Below are positions 48,747 through 58,705 of a stretch of DNA of 64,000 nucleotides, in pieces. The stretch spans positions 690,001 through 754,000 of the forward strand of contig NZ_CP097269.1 in assembly GCF_028473645.1 (NCBI RefSeq). Reading direction: 5' to 3'. The position numbers were made by a program, and so were the translations under genes. The notes beneath the pieces were generated by a model. The model was not told the origin of the DNA. It worked only from the letters and a program-made list of their open reading frames with translations, and ran no database searches. Source of the stretch: Acidovorax sp. GBBC 1281. GTDB lineage: Bacteria > Pseudomonadota > Gammaproteobacteria > Burkholderiales > Burkholderiaceae_C. Position 1 is the stretch's first letter. Every line of letters begins with the position of its first letter.

Positions 48747-49703
48747 TCAGGCGGTCGCGGTAATGACGCTGTCGATCTGCGCGTCGTTGGTGGCTTCGGG
48801 CCGCACGCGGGTGCGGCTGCGGCGCCCGTCCACCGCCACGGCAGGCTCGCCGTGTACCGTGACGCGGCGCACCACGCGGGCCTGGGTGCCGTAGTCGTTG
48901 ATTGCGAAGTGCTGCGTCGCCCGGTTGTCCCAAATCGCCACGTCGTCCTGCTGCCACTGCCAGCGCACGGTGTTCTCCAGGCGGACCACGCGGTTTTGCA
49001 GGATCTCGAAGAGGCGTGCCGATTCGGTGCTGGAAAAGCCCGCGATCTTCTTGACGAAGTGGCCCAGCAGCAGCGCGCGCTCGCCCGACACGGGGTGCAC
49101 GTGCACCACGGGGTGCTCAGCCTCGAACACGGAGGACACGAACACCTTGCGGTGGTGGTTCAGCCGTTCCTCCTCGACCACCACGCGCTCGGCGCCGTAG
49201 TCGTAGTCGTTGCTGTGCACGGCCCACAGGCCGTCCGCCAGGCGCTGGAGGTCTTCGGGCAGGCGGGCATAGGCCGCGGCCGTGTTGGCCCACACCGTGT
49301 CGCCGCCGTAGGCCGGAATGGTCACGCCGCGCAGGATGCCGTACTTGGGGAATGCGTCGATGAAGGTCACGTCGGTGTGCCACGAATCGGCACGGCCACC
49401 GCCCTTGGAGGCGTCGAGTTCGAAGATGCGCGTGCCCGTGGGCGAGGGCACCGTGGGATGGGCCACGGTCTTGCCCAGGCGCGCGCCGAACGCCTGGTGC
49501 GCGGCATCGTCCAGGTGCGTCTGGCCGCGGAAGAACAGCACCTTGTGGCGCACCAGCGCGGCGGTGAGGTCGGCGATGGTCGCGTCGTCCAGCTCCCCCG
49601 ACAGCTGGAGGCCGAGCACTTCACCGCCCAGGCTGCCCGCCACGCGGCGGATGCGCAGGTTTCCAAAGGACGTATCGAACCGGAATGGGGATGTTTCGCT
49701 CAC
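48747..49703 (-). CDS. TauD/TfdA-family Fe(II)/2-oxoglutarate dioxygenase 1
   Basis: A 318-residue dioxygenase. The iron triad is His109 and Asp111 (WHTDV) and His265 (ATQHFA), with the 2-oxoglutarate Arg downstream (QARVVRRVT). Members split taurine, alkylsulfates or 2,4-D by hydroxylation. The start is a GTG at 49703 with GGAG seven bases upstream; longer frames to 49814 add nonconserved residues. It is the first gene of the CUT1 importer operon. It is related to, but clearly distinct from, the dioxygenase at 53295. Confidence 0.92.
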   Translation of the reverse strand: MSETSPFRFDTSFGNLRIRRVAGSLGGEVLGLQLSGELDDATIADLTAALVRHKVLFFRGQTHLDDAAHQAFGARLGKTVAHPTVPSPTGTRIFELDASKGGGRADSWHTDVTFIDAFPKYGILRGVTIPAYGGDTVWANTAAAYARLPEDLQRLADGLWAVHSNDYDYGAERVVVEEERLNHHRKVFVSSVFEAEHPVVHVHPVSGERALLLGHFVKKIAGFSSTESARLFEILQNRVVRLENTVRWQWQQDDVAIWDNRATQHFAINDYGTQARVVRRVTVHGEPAVAVDGRRSRTRVRPEATNDAQIDSVITATA

Positions 49704-49854
49704 GGGCAGGCTCCAGCGGGGAAGGGGTGATGGCCGTATTCTGGAGACCGCCATGACGGACGCGAAGCGACCAAATCGGATATGCAAGCGACCCGAACAT
49801 CGGGCCATATCCATAGGCCGAAAAGATGGAAGGGCGCTGCCGGCCCGTTACCCG

Positions 49855-50685
49855 TCACCCGTCGGCCAGCGTGCCCTTGGCCGGTGCGGCGTCCAGGGTG
49901 GCCGCATCGCTGCGGTCCTTGAGCCCGATGCCGGTGAGCCCCAGGCGCCGGGCCTCCTGGCACAGCCACCACAGGCGCGCTGCCGCCGCGGCCGGTGCCA
50001 GCCCTTCGTGCCGCACGTTGGAGATGCAGTTGCGCTGCGCATCGCTGCGGCCCACCTGCGGATGCCAGGTGAGGTAGATGCCCAGGCTGTCGGGCGAACT
50101 CAGGCCCGGGCGTTCGCCGATCAGCACCGCTACCAGGCGTGCGCCCAGCAGTGTGCCCACCTCGTCGCCCAGCGCCACGCGCGCCTGCGTGGCAATGACC
50201 AAAGGGCCGATGCGCCAGCCCTGCGGTGCCGTGCCCCGGATGGCGTGCACCAGCGGCGCGGCATGGCGTTCCACGGCCAGGGACGAGAGGCCATCGGCCA
50301 CCACCAGCAGCAGGTCGCATCCCGCCTGCGGGGTGCCGCCATCGCCCTGGCGGCCCAGGCCGCGCAGGCGTTCGGCATCGGCATCGCCCAGGCGGCGGCC
50401 CAGGTCGGGGCGCAGCAGGTAGGTGGCACGGTCGGTGGCGGCGCTGGCCACCTGCAGCGGGGTGCCGCCTGCCGGGGCGAGCTGCGTGGCCAGGCCTTCG
50501 GCATCGAGTGGCCGGTGCACGGCATCGCGTGCCTGGGCGTGGGCCATGCCGAAGTCCAGCAGTTCGCGCGTGGGGATGGCGGTGCCTGCGCGCCCCAGCG
50601 CCAGCCGCGCCGCCGTGTGGGCGCGCAGGTCGTCCCAGGGATCGGGCGGCGGGCCGGCGTCCGGGGTGGCGGGCGTGTCGGCCAT
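49855..50685 (-). CDS. eutC: Ethanolamine ammonia-lyase small subunit
   Basis: A 276-residue EutC subunit. The core DPWDDLRAHTAARLALGRAG, the central GTLLGARLVAVLIGERPGLSS, and the C-terminal TWHPQVGRSDAQRNCISNVR are conserved. With EutB it forms the adenosylcobalamin enzyme that converts ethanolamine to acetaldehyde and ammonia. The ATG shares one base with the eutB stop (TGATG); GTG at 50688 is the alternative. No microcompartment shell genes follow. Confidence 0.95.
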   Translation of the reverse strand: MADTPATPDAGPPPDPWDDLRAHTAARLALGRAGTAIPTRELLDFGMAHAQARDAVHRPLDAEGLATQLAPAGGTPLQVASAATDRATYLLRPDLGRRLGDADAERLRGLGRQGDGGTPQAGCDLLLVVADGLSSLAVERHAAPLVHAIRGTAPQGWRIGPLVIATQARVALGDEVGTLLGARLVAVLIGERPGLSSPDSLGIYLTWHPQVGRSDAQRNCISNVRHEGLAPAAAAARLWWLCQEARRLGLTGIGLKDRSDAATLDAAPAKGTLADG

Positions 50686-52082
50686 CACCCGGCCCCTCCG
50701 ATGCGCCGCAACTGCGCCAGCGCGGGCCGCTGCTGCGCGGCGGGCAGCAGGCGACCGGCCCCGTCGGTCAGCTGCATGCGCTGCAGCCAGGCCTCGAACT
50801 CGGGTGCGCGCCGCAGGCCCAGCACTTCGCGCAGGTACAGCGCGTCGTGGAACGAGGTGCTCTGGTAGTTGAGCATGATGTCGTCCGCACCCGGAACGCC
50901 CATGATGAAGGTCAGGCCCGCCACGCCCAGCAGCGTCATCAGCGTGTCCATGTCGTCCGAATCGGCCTCGGCATGGTTGGTGTAGCAGACGTCGCAGCCC
51001 AGCGGCACGCCCAGCAGCTTGCCGCAGAAGTGGTCTTCCAGGCCCGCGCGGATGATCTGCTTGCCGTCGTACAGGTACTCCGGCCCGATGAAGCCGACCA
51101 CGGTGTTGGTGAGCAGGGGCGAGAACGCGCGCGCCACGCCGTAGGCCCGCGCTTCGCAGGTCTGCTGGTCCACGCCGTGGTGGGCGTCGGCCGACAGGGC
51201 ACTGCCCTGGCCGGTCTCGAAATACATGACGTTGTCGCCCAGCGTGCCGCGCCGGAGCGACAGGGCCGCCTCGCGCGCCTCGTGCAGCAGGGCCAGGTTC
51301 ACGCCGAAACCGGCGTTGGCCTTTTCAGTGCCGGCGATGGACTGGAACACCAGGTCCACCGGCGCGCCCTGCTCGATCATCTGGATGGTGTGGGTCACGT
51401 GCGTGAGCACGCAGGACTGCGTGGGGATCCGCAGCGTGGCAATCACCTCGTCAAGCCGGTGCACCAGGCCTGTCAGGGCCGCGATGCTGTCCGTGGCCGG
51501 GTTGATGCCGATCACCGCGTCGCCCGCGCCGTAGAGCAGGCCGTCGATCATCGAGGCGGCGATGCCACGCAGGTCGTCCGTGGGGTGATTGGGCTGCAGC
51601 CGCACGGCCAGGTGCCCGGGCAGGCCGAGGGTGTTGCGAAAGCGCGTGGTCACCCGGCACCGGCGCGCGACCGCCACCAGGTCCTGGTTGCGCATGAGCT
51701 TGCTCACGGCGGCCGCCATCTCGGGCGTGAGGCCCGGCGCCACGGCGGTCAGCAGGACGCTGTCCGCGGCCAGCAGCCAGTCGCGCAGCCCCCCGACGGT
51801 GAGGTGGGCGATGGGCGCGAAGGCCGCGGCATCGTGCGTGTCGATGATGAGGCGGGTGACCTCGTCGTCCTCGTAGGGCACCAGCGCTTCGCTCAGGAAG
51901 CGGTCGAGCGGCACATCGGCCAGGCACATGCGCGCGGCCATGCGTTCCACCGCCGTGCCCGCCGCGATGCCCGCCAGCACGTCGCCCGACCGGGCCGGCG
52001 TGGCCTTGGCCATCACGTCGCCCAGGTCGCGGAATTGCCAGCGCTGTCCGCCGGCGGTGTGGTGGTAGCGGCTGGCGGGCAT
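50685..52082 (-). CDS. eutB: Ethanolamine ammonia-lyase large subunit
   Basis: A 465-residue TIM-barrel subunit that carries the active site and binds adenosylcobalamin between it and EutC. Conserved features include LMRNQDLV, the RLQPNHPTDD segment, GDAVIGINPATDS and the Glu/Asn-rich GFIGPEYLYDG. Length matches the family. The gene lies 27 bases after the DeoR regulator and overlaps eutC. Confidence 0.96.
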   Translation of the reverse strand: MPASRYHHTAGGQRWQFRDLGDVMAKATPARSGDVLAGIAAGTAVERMAARMCLADVPLDRFLSEALVPYEDDEVTRLIIDTHDAAAFAPIAHLTVGGLRDWLLAADSVLLTAVAPGLTPEMAAAVSKLMRNQDLVAVARRCRVTTRFRNTLGLPGHLAVRLQPNHPTDDLRGIAASMIDGLLYGAGDAVIGINPATDSIAALTGLVHRLDEVIATLRIPTQSCVLTHVTHTIQMIEQGAPVDLVFQSIAGTEKANAGFGVNLALLHEAREAALSLRRGTLGDNVMYFETGQGSALSADAHHGVDQQTCEARAYGVARAFSPLLTNTVVGFIGPEYLYDGKQIIRAGLEDHFCGKLLGVPLGCDVCYTNHAEADSDDMDTLMTLLGVAGLTFIMGVPGADDIMLNYQSTSFHDALYLREVLGLRRAPEFEAWLQRMQLTDGAGRLLPAAQQRPALAQLRRIGGAG

Positions 52083-52109
52083 GGGGCGTCGGGGGCCTTT
52101 CGTGGACGG

Positions 52110-52886
52110 TCAGGCGACGATGACGTGGCTGCCGGCCGCCTGCAGCGCCGACAGGCCGGGCAGCGCGCGCGATCCCGCATCGGTCACGATGGTATCGATC
52201 TCGGGCAGGCCTGCATACACCACGCGGCTGGCCTGGCCGATCTTGCTGTGGTCGGCCAGCACGATGAGCCGCTGCGCCTGCGCCGCCATGGCGCGGGCGA
52301 TGGCCGCCTCGTGGTGGTCGAAGCTGGTGGCCCCGTGCAGGCAGTGGATGCCCACGGGCGAGAGCAGCGCCACGTCGGCGCGGTAGCGGTGGATCTCGGC
52401 CACCGTGATGTCGCCGTGCGTGGCCCGCACCCCGGGGTCGGTGCGGCCGCCCAGCAGGATGACGTCGTTGCGCGCCGGGCGGCCGGCATCGGCCCCGGCC
52501 AGCTGGAGCGCGGCGTTCAGGCTGTTGGTCACCACCGTCATGCCCGACAGGGCGGACAGCTCCGCCGCCAGGAGGGTGGTGGTGCTGCCGGCATCGAGGA
52601 ACAGCGTCTGCCCCGGCTGCAGCTGCCGCAGCGCGGCGCGGGCGATGGCGCGCTTTTCGCGCTCGCGCACCGCCTGGCGCACGGCCAGCGGGGGTTCGGG
52701 CGCCGGGCCGGGCGCGACCACGCCGCCGTGCACACGGCGCAGCACGCCCTGCGCCTCCAGCTCGACGAGGTCGCGCCGCACGGTCTCGCGCGAAACGTCG
52801 AGGTCCTTCACGATGCGCTCGGTGCTCACGCGGGTGAGCGTGGCCAGCAGCGTGCGGATGCGGATGAATCGTTCTTCCTGCAGCAT
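52110..52886 (-). CDS. DeoR-family transcriptional regulator
   Basis: A 258-residue DeoR regulator: N-terminal HTH (about 1-60, RIVKDLDVSRETVRRDLVEL) and a sugar-phosphate-sensing domain (FLDAGSTTTLLA, VTNSLNAAL, the DHSKIG motif). The ATG at 52886 with AGGA upstream is preferred to the long 5' extension. It heads the eutBC operon; most ethanolamine systems use an AraC-type EutR instead, so its ligand may be different. It also faces the second dioxygenase operon across 408 bases. Confidence 0.9.
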   Translation of the reverse strand: MLQEERFIRIRTLLATLTRVSTERIVKDLDVSRETVRRDLVELEAQGVLRRVHGGVVAPGPAPEPPLAVRQAVREREKRAIARAALRQLQPGQTLFLDAGSTTTLLAAELSALSGMTVVTNSLNAALQLAGADAGRPARNDVILLGGRTDPGVRATHGDITVAEIHRYRADVALLSPVGIHCLHGATSFDHHEAAIARAMAAQAQRLIVLADHSKIGQASRVVYAGLPEIDTIVTDAGSRALPGLSALQAAGSHVIVA

Positions 52887-53294
52887 GTCCTGTGATCCTG
52901 TCGTGTCGGTTCGTTCGCGGGTGGGGATAGCGCAGGGGCCGTGCCCGTGGCCCGGTGGTGCCGGGTGGCTCCGTTCACCCGCAGGCGCCGGTGTCCTGGG
53001 AGCATCGCGAAAGAACGGGGGAGGGTGTGTGCGCTCCGTGCGGCCCCGGTGGGTGCGATGGGGTGCATAGGTGCCCAGTGTTAACTTTTGCATGAAAGGG
53101 CACAAGCACCCAATATGCCAAGGTCAGGCGTCCGTTTCGTGACGGGTGCCAGCACTGGGCAAGCAGTAGGGGTGCCGTGTCGATAGATGATTTTGTAGTT
53201 AGCAATGCATAAATCATTCGTTCCGGTTTGCAGGCGTGCTGAATAAAGTGGCAACCCAGAGGGCCCCGCCGGGCCCGTTCAAAGGTGGTTCACC
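52887..53294. promoter_or_regulatory. Divergent intergenic region with inverted repeat
   Basis: A 408-base gap between the DeoR gene and the second dioxygenase. The DeoR-proximal half is GC-rich; from 53085 it turns A/T-richer. ATGATTT (53187-53193) and AAATCAT (53211-53217) form a perfect seven-base inverted repeat with a 17-base spacer, about 80 bases before the dioxygenase ATG, in the place of an operator or activator site. No gene or RNA is seen. Confidence 0.4.
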
Positions 53295-54227
53295 ATGTCG
53301 GCAGTTCTGTCCCACGCCCCGGTTTCCGCGACGACCATCGCCCTGGAAGATGATGCCGCGCCGCAGCCCTTCGATATCCGCCCGGTGGCCGGCGCCGCAG
53401 GCCCGCTGGGCGCCGAGGTGGTGGGCCTCGATCTGTCGCGGCCCCTCGGCGCGCAGGACTTCGACCGCATCCACCGCGCGCACCTTGCGCACCACGTGCT
53501 GGTGTTCCGCGACCAGCGCATCACCCCGCGCCAGCACATCGATTTCAGCCGCCGCTTCGGCCCGCTGCAGATCCATGTGCTGAAGAACTTCCAGCTGGCC
53601 GATCACCCCGAGATCCTGATCGTCTCCAACATCAAGGACGCCGGTGGCCAGCCCATCGGGCTGGGCGATGCGGGCCATTACTGGCATTCCGATCTGTCGT
53701 ACAAGGAAAAGCCCAGCCTGGGCTCGCTGCTGCATGCGCAGGAGCTGCCCGGCGAAGGCGGCGACACGCTGTTCGCCGACCAGCACGCGGCCTACGATGC
53801 CTTGCCCCAGGCGCTCAAGAACGCCATCGCTCCGCTGTCGGCCGAGCACAGCTACCTGGCCAAGTACGAAGAACTGCGCGCCCGCAGCCCCTGGCGCCCG
53901 AAGCTCACGCAGGCGCAGATCGACGAGGTGGCGCCCGCCGTGCACCCGGTGGTGCGCACCCACCCCGAAACCGGCCGCAAGGCGCTCTTCGTGAGCGAGC
54001 ACTTCACCACGCGCCTCGTCGGCCTGCCCGACGATGAAAGCCGCGCGCTGCTGGACGAACTGTTCGCCGCCAGTGTGCGGCCCGAGTTCCTGTACCGGCA
54101 CCGCTGGCTGCCGCACGACCTGGTCTTCTGGGACAACCGCTCGGTCATGCACCTGGCGGCTGGCACGCCCGACAGCGAGCGCCGCAAGCTCTACCGCACC
54201 ACGGTCGAGGGCGACCTGCCGTTCTGA
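53295..54227 (+). CDS. TauD/TfdA-family Fe(II)/2-oxoglutarate dioxygenase 2
   Basis: A 310-residue dioxygenase with His131 and Asp133 (YWHSDLS), distal His286 (SVMHLAAG) and Arg near 298 (RRKLYRTTVEG). The first gene of an operon with a nitrate/sulfonate/taurine-type ABC importer, so it likely desulfonates or otherwise oxidises the imported compound, by analogy with TauABCD. Exact substrate is not readable. The AAAGGTGG ribosome-binding site is good. Confidence 0.93.
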   Translation: MSAVLSHAPVSATTIALEDDAAPQPFDIRPVAGAAGPLGAEVVGLDLSRPLGAQDFDRIHRAHLAHHVLVFRDQRITPRQHIDFSRRFGPLQIHVLKNFQLADHPEILIVSNIKDAGGQPIGLGDAGHYWHSDLSYKEKPSLGSLLHAQELPGEGGDTLFADQHAAYDALPQALKNAIAPLSAEHSYLAKYEELRARSPWRPKLTQAQIDEVAPAVHPVVRTHPETGRKALFVSEHFTTRLVGLPDDESRALLDELFAASVRPEFLYRHRWLPHDLVFWDNRSVMHLAAGTPDSERRKLYRTTVEGDLPF

Positions 54228-54299
54228 ACGGCCGCCGCCTTCGCCCCCGCGCTCCTCCCTTCCCCCTTCGTCGTTGCTTCTCGCTTCTCGCGCCAGGAA

Positions 54300-55349
54300 A
54301 TGCCCACCATGCACCCGCCTTCACGCCGCGGCGCCGCCCGCCGCACCCTTGCCGCCCTGGCCACTGCCGGCCTCATCGCCTGCGGCCTGGGGCTGCCCGC
54401 CGCTTCGCACGCGGCCGAAGGCCGGTTGCGCATCGCGCAGCAGTTCGGCGTGGTGTATCTGCTGTTGAACGTGGCGCAGGACCAGAAGCTCATCGAAAAG
54501 CACGGCAAGGCGGCAGGCATCGACATCCAGGTCGATTACCTCCAGTTGTCCGGCGGCTCGGCGGTCAACGATGCCCTGCTGTCCGGAAACATCGACATCG
54601 CAGGTGCTGGCGTGGGCCCGCTGTTCACGCTGTGGGACCGCACCAAGGGCCGCCAGAACGTGAAGGGCGTGGCCTCGCTGGGCAACTTTCCGTACTACCT
54701 GGTGAGCAACAACCCCAAGGTGAAGACGCTGGCCGATTTCACCGAGCAGGACCGCATCGCGCTGCCCGCCGTCGGCGTGTCGGTGCAGTCGCGCGTGCTG
54801 CAGATGGCCTCGGCCAAGCTCTGGGGCGACAAGGATTTCAACCGCCTGGACAAGATCCAGGTGGCCCTGCCGCATCCCGATGCCGCCGCCGCGATCATCA
54901 AGGGCGGCACCGAGATCACGGGCCATTTCGGCAACCCGCCGTTCCAGGAACAGGAACTGGCCGGCAACCCGGCCGCGCGCATCGTGCTCAACTCCTACGA
55001 CGTGCTGGGCGGGCCTTCGTCGGCCACCGTGCTGTACGCGACCGAAAAATTCCGCCGCGAGAGCCCCAAGACCTACAAGGCGTTTCTGGATGGCCTGGAC
55101 GAAGCCGCCAAGTTCATCACCGCCCATCCCGAGAAGGCGGCGGACATCTACCTGCGTGTGACCGGCGCCAAGACCGACCGGGACCTGCTGCTCAAGATCA
55201 TCAAGAACCCGGAAGTCCAGTTCAAGGTGAAGCCCGAGAACACGCTGGGCATGGGCCAGTTCCTGCACCGCGTGGGCGCCATCAAGAATGCGCCGACCAC
55301 GCTCAAGGACTATTTCTTCGAAGACGCCCACACCGCTGGCGGCAACTGA
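54300..55349 (+). CDS. ABC importer periplasmic binding protein (SsuA/TauA/NMT1-like)
   Basis: A 349-residue binding protein with a Sec or Tat-like signal (RRTLAALATAGLIACGLGLP, cleavage near residue 38). It has the SsuA-like fold elements RLRIAQQFGVVYLL, GGSAVNDALLSGNIDIAGAG (read in parts) and ITGHFGNPPFQEQEL. This group binds sulfonates, taurine or aromatic acids. It lies 72 bases after the dioxygenase and 8 bases before the ATPase gene. Confidence 0.9.
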   Translation: MPTMHPPSRRGAARRTLAALATAGLIACGLGLPAASHAAEGRLRIAQQFGVVYLLLNVAQDQKLIEKHGKAAGIDIQVDYLQLSGGSAVNDALLSGNIDIAGAGVGPLFTLWDRTKGRQNVKGVASLGNFPYYLVSNNPKVKTLADFTEQDRIALPAVGVSVQSRVLQMASAKLWGDKDFNRLDKIQVALPHPDAAAAIIKGGTEITGHFGNPPFQEQELAGNPAARIVLNSYDVLGGPSSATVLYATEKFRRESPKTYKAFLDGLDEAAKFITAHPEKAADIYLRVTGAKTDRDLLLKIIKNPEVQFKVKPENTLGMGQFLHRVGAIKNAPTTLKDYFFEDAHTAGGN

Positions 55350-55357
55350 AGCGCGCC

Positions 55358-56340
<983 letters not shown>

Positions 56341-56344
<4 letters not shown>

Positions 56345-57249
56345 CCGCTGCCCTCACTCCTCCCGTGGATACCGCGCCCCGTGCGCGGCCCGAGCCGCCC
56401 GTGCGGCCGGAGTTCGAAGGCCCGCTCGCGCCGCTCGAAGGCATTGCGCCCCAGCAGCCGCTGCCGCTGTTCGCACGCATTTGGCAGCAGCAGGCCGTGC
56501 GCCGGCTCGCCATCCTGGCGGTGCTGGCCGTGCTGTGGGAGCTGCTGGCGCGCTGGCAGGACAACGATCTGCTGCTGCCCACGTTCGTTCAGACCGCCCG
56601 GGCCCTGGCCGAGGGCCTGGCGTCGGGCGAGCTGCTGGCCAAGGCCGCGATCTCGCTGTCGGTGCTGCTCAAGGGCTACCTGGCCGGCATCGCGGGGGCC
56701 TTCGTGCTGACCACGCTGGCGGTATCGACCCAGTTCGGGCGCGATCTGCTGTCCACGCTGACCGCCATGTTCAACCCGTTGCCCGCGATCGCGCTGCTGC
56801 CGCTGGCGCTGCTGTGGTTCGGCCTGGGGCAGGGCAGCCTGGTGTTCGTGCTGGTGCACTCGGTGCTGTGGCCGCTGTCGCTGGCCACCTACGCGGGCTT
56901 TCAGGGCGTGCCCGAGACGCTGCGCATGGCCGGGCGCAACTACGGCCTCACGGGCATCCGCTACGTGCTGCAGATCCTGGTGCCGGCGGCGCTGCCGTCC
57001 ATCCTGTCGGGCCTGAAGATCGGCTGGGCCTTTGCCTGGCGCACGCTGATCGCCGCCGAGCTGGTGTTCGGCGCGTCCTCGGGCAAGGGGGGACTGGGCT
57101 GGTACATCTTCCAGAACCGCAACGAGCTCTACACCGACAAGGTGTTCGCGGGCCTGGCGCTCGTGATCCTCATCGGGCTGTTGGTGGAGACGCTGGGCTT
57201 TCACACGCTGGAGCGCCTGACGGTGCGCCGCTGGGGCGTGCAGCGCTGA
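56341..57249 (+). CDS. ABC importer permease (SsuC/TauC-like)
   Basis: A 302-residue BPD-transport permease with about six membrane helices after an N-terminal hydrophilic tail of about 50 residues. The EAA loop is present (ETLRMAGRNYGLTGIRYVLQ, about residues 195-215) and the SGKGGLGWYIF segment near 242 is typical of the taurine/sulfonate group. The ATGA overlap ties it to the ATPase. Last gene of the operon. Confidence 0.93.
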
Positions 57250-57364
57250 CCGAACGGCACGCTGCACGGGGGGGCGCGCGGGTGGGAGCCATGCCCCTGG
57301 GCTTTCAGGGCCCTGACCAGCCGATCCAGGGGCTGAAAAGCCGCAAGCCCTACACTTGCAGCCC

Positions 57365-57559
57365 ATGTTTCGCTGGCTGATCGTCGTTTTTCTCGCGCTG
57401 GTGCTCATCAACGGCCTCACGCCGCTGCTGCAGCGCCTGGGGATGGGGCGTCTGCCGGGGGACTTCCGGTTCCGTCTGTTCGGTCGCGAGTGGTTCATTC
57501 CACTCACCAGCACGCTGCTGCTCAGCGCCTTGGCGAGCCTGATCGCCAAATGGGTGTGA
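57365..57559 (+). CDS. DUF2905 small membrane protein
   Basis: A 64-residue two-helix inner-membrane protein of the DUF2905 family (function unknown). FRWLIVVFLALVLI and ISLTSTLLLSALASLIA-like segments bracket the conserved GRLPGDFRFR. Length and layout match the family. It is independent of its neighbours by spacing. Confidence 0.85.
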   Translation: MFRWLIVVFLALVLINGLTPLLQRLGMGRLPGDFRFRLFGREWFIPLTSTLLLSALASLIAKWV

Positions 57560-57653
57560 GGCCCGCGCGTCGCCTGTCACGGATTTTCCATCTGCCCTTG
57601 TCACACTGGGCGCGCCCGATGTCCCGGCCGCCCCTTTGAAAGTCGTTTTTCCC

Positions 57654-58556
57654 ATGTTCCGCTCCATCGCCCGGCTGCTGCCGCTGCTCGCCTGCGCCAT
57701 CGCGCCGTTTTCCGCCATGGCCCAGGGCCCGGCCAACACCTTGCAACGCATTCAGGAAACCCATTCCATCACCCTGGGCGTGCGCGAAGCGGCCTGGCCG
57801 TTTTCGTTCCTGGACGACAAGAAGGCCCCCGCGGGCTACTCCGTGGACCTGTGCCTGGCCGCGGTCGATGAGATCAAGCGCACGCTCAAGCTCAAGGAGC
57901 TGGACGTGAAATACAAGGTGGTGAGCGGCACGGAGCGCATCCCCAAGCTCGAAGCCGGCGAGATCGATCTCGAGTGCGGCTCCACCACCAACACCAAGGC
58001 GCGGCAGGATCGCGTGGCGTTCAGCAACACCGTCTTCGTGGCGGGCATCCGCGTTCTGGTGCCCAAGGGCGTCAAGATGGATGTGCTGCAGGACCTGGCC
58101 GGACTGCCCGTGGCGGTGAGCAAGGGCACGACGTCCGAAAAGCTCCTGACCCAGCTCGCCGTCAACGAGGTGAAGATGCAGCTCAAGGTGTTCGCGTCCG
58201 ACACCGAGGCGTACAAGGCCTTCCAGGACGGCACCGTGCGCGCCTATGCCAACGACGATTCGCTGCTGCTCGGCATGGCCGCCAAGAACAAGGCCGCGGA
58301 CAAGGTGGAGTTGAGCAAGTTCGTGCTGTCGGTGGAGCCCTACGCCATCATGATGCGCAAGGGCGACACCGAGCTGGGCGCCGTGGTGGACCGCACGCTG
58401 AACCGCCTGTTCTCGAGCCGCGAGATCGACCCGCTGTACAAGAAATGGTTTGCCACCGAGCAGTTCAACCTGCCCATGGCGCGCCTGAGCCGCGAGAGCT
58501 TCAGCCGCCCGAACAAGGAGCCGGGCGTGGCGATGGTCCTGGGCTACTCCATCTGA
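57654..58556 (+). CDS. Amino-acid ABC transporter substrate-binding protein (GltI-like)
   Basis: About 300 residues of a family-3 periplasmic binding protein for polar amino acids. A Sec signal peptide ends in SAMA near residue 24. Features: ITLGVREAAWPFSFLDD, AGYSVDLCLA, the DLECGSTTNTKAR glutamate/aspartate-type loop and the KGTTSEKLL phosphate-like loop. Start ATG 57654 is preferred to a TTG 18 bases upstream. No permease or ATPase is adjacent, so it is an orphan component. Confidence 0.9.
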   Translation: MFRSIARLLPLLACAIAPFSAMAQGPANTLQRIQETHSITLGVREAAWPFSFLDDKKAPAGYSVDLCLAAVDEIKRTLKLKELDVKYKVVSGTERIPKLEAGEIDLECGSTTNTKARQDRVAFSNTVFVAGIRVLVPKGVKMDVLQDLAGLPVAVSKGTTSEKLLTQLAVNEVKMQLKVFASDTEAYKAFQDGTVRAYANDDSLLLGMAAKNKAADKVELSKFVLSVEPYAIMMRKGDTELGAVVDRTLNRLFSSREIDPLYKKWFATEQFNLPMARLSRESFSRPNKEPGVAMVLGYSI

Positions 58557-58705
58557 GGTCCCCGCCGGGCGCGCCGGCGGTCGGCCCTGGCCTACATGCC
58601 GCCGCCGCCGCCCCGCCGATACTGGCGGGCAACGCCTGCGTCCGTTGACCGCCGCCGCCCCTGCGGGCCGGCCGGGCCCAGGCCCTGCACGAACGCGAGG
58701 TGGTA

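Noticed and set aside
50226..52895. 889-codon plus-strand frame over eutBC and deoR
   Set aside because: It is a shadow of three well-identified genes and has no domain similarity.
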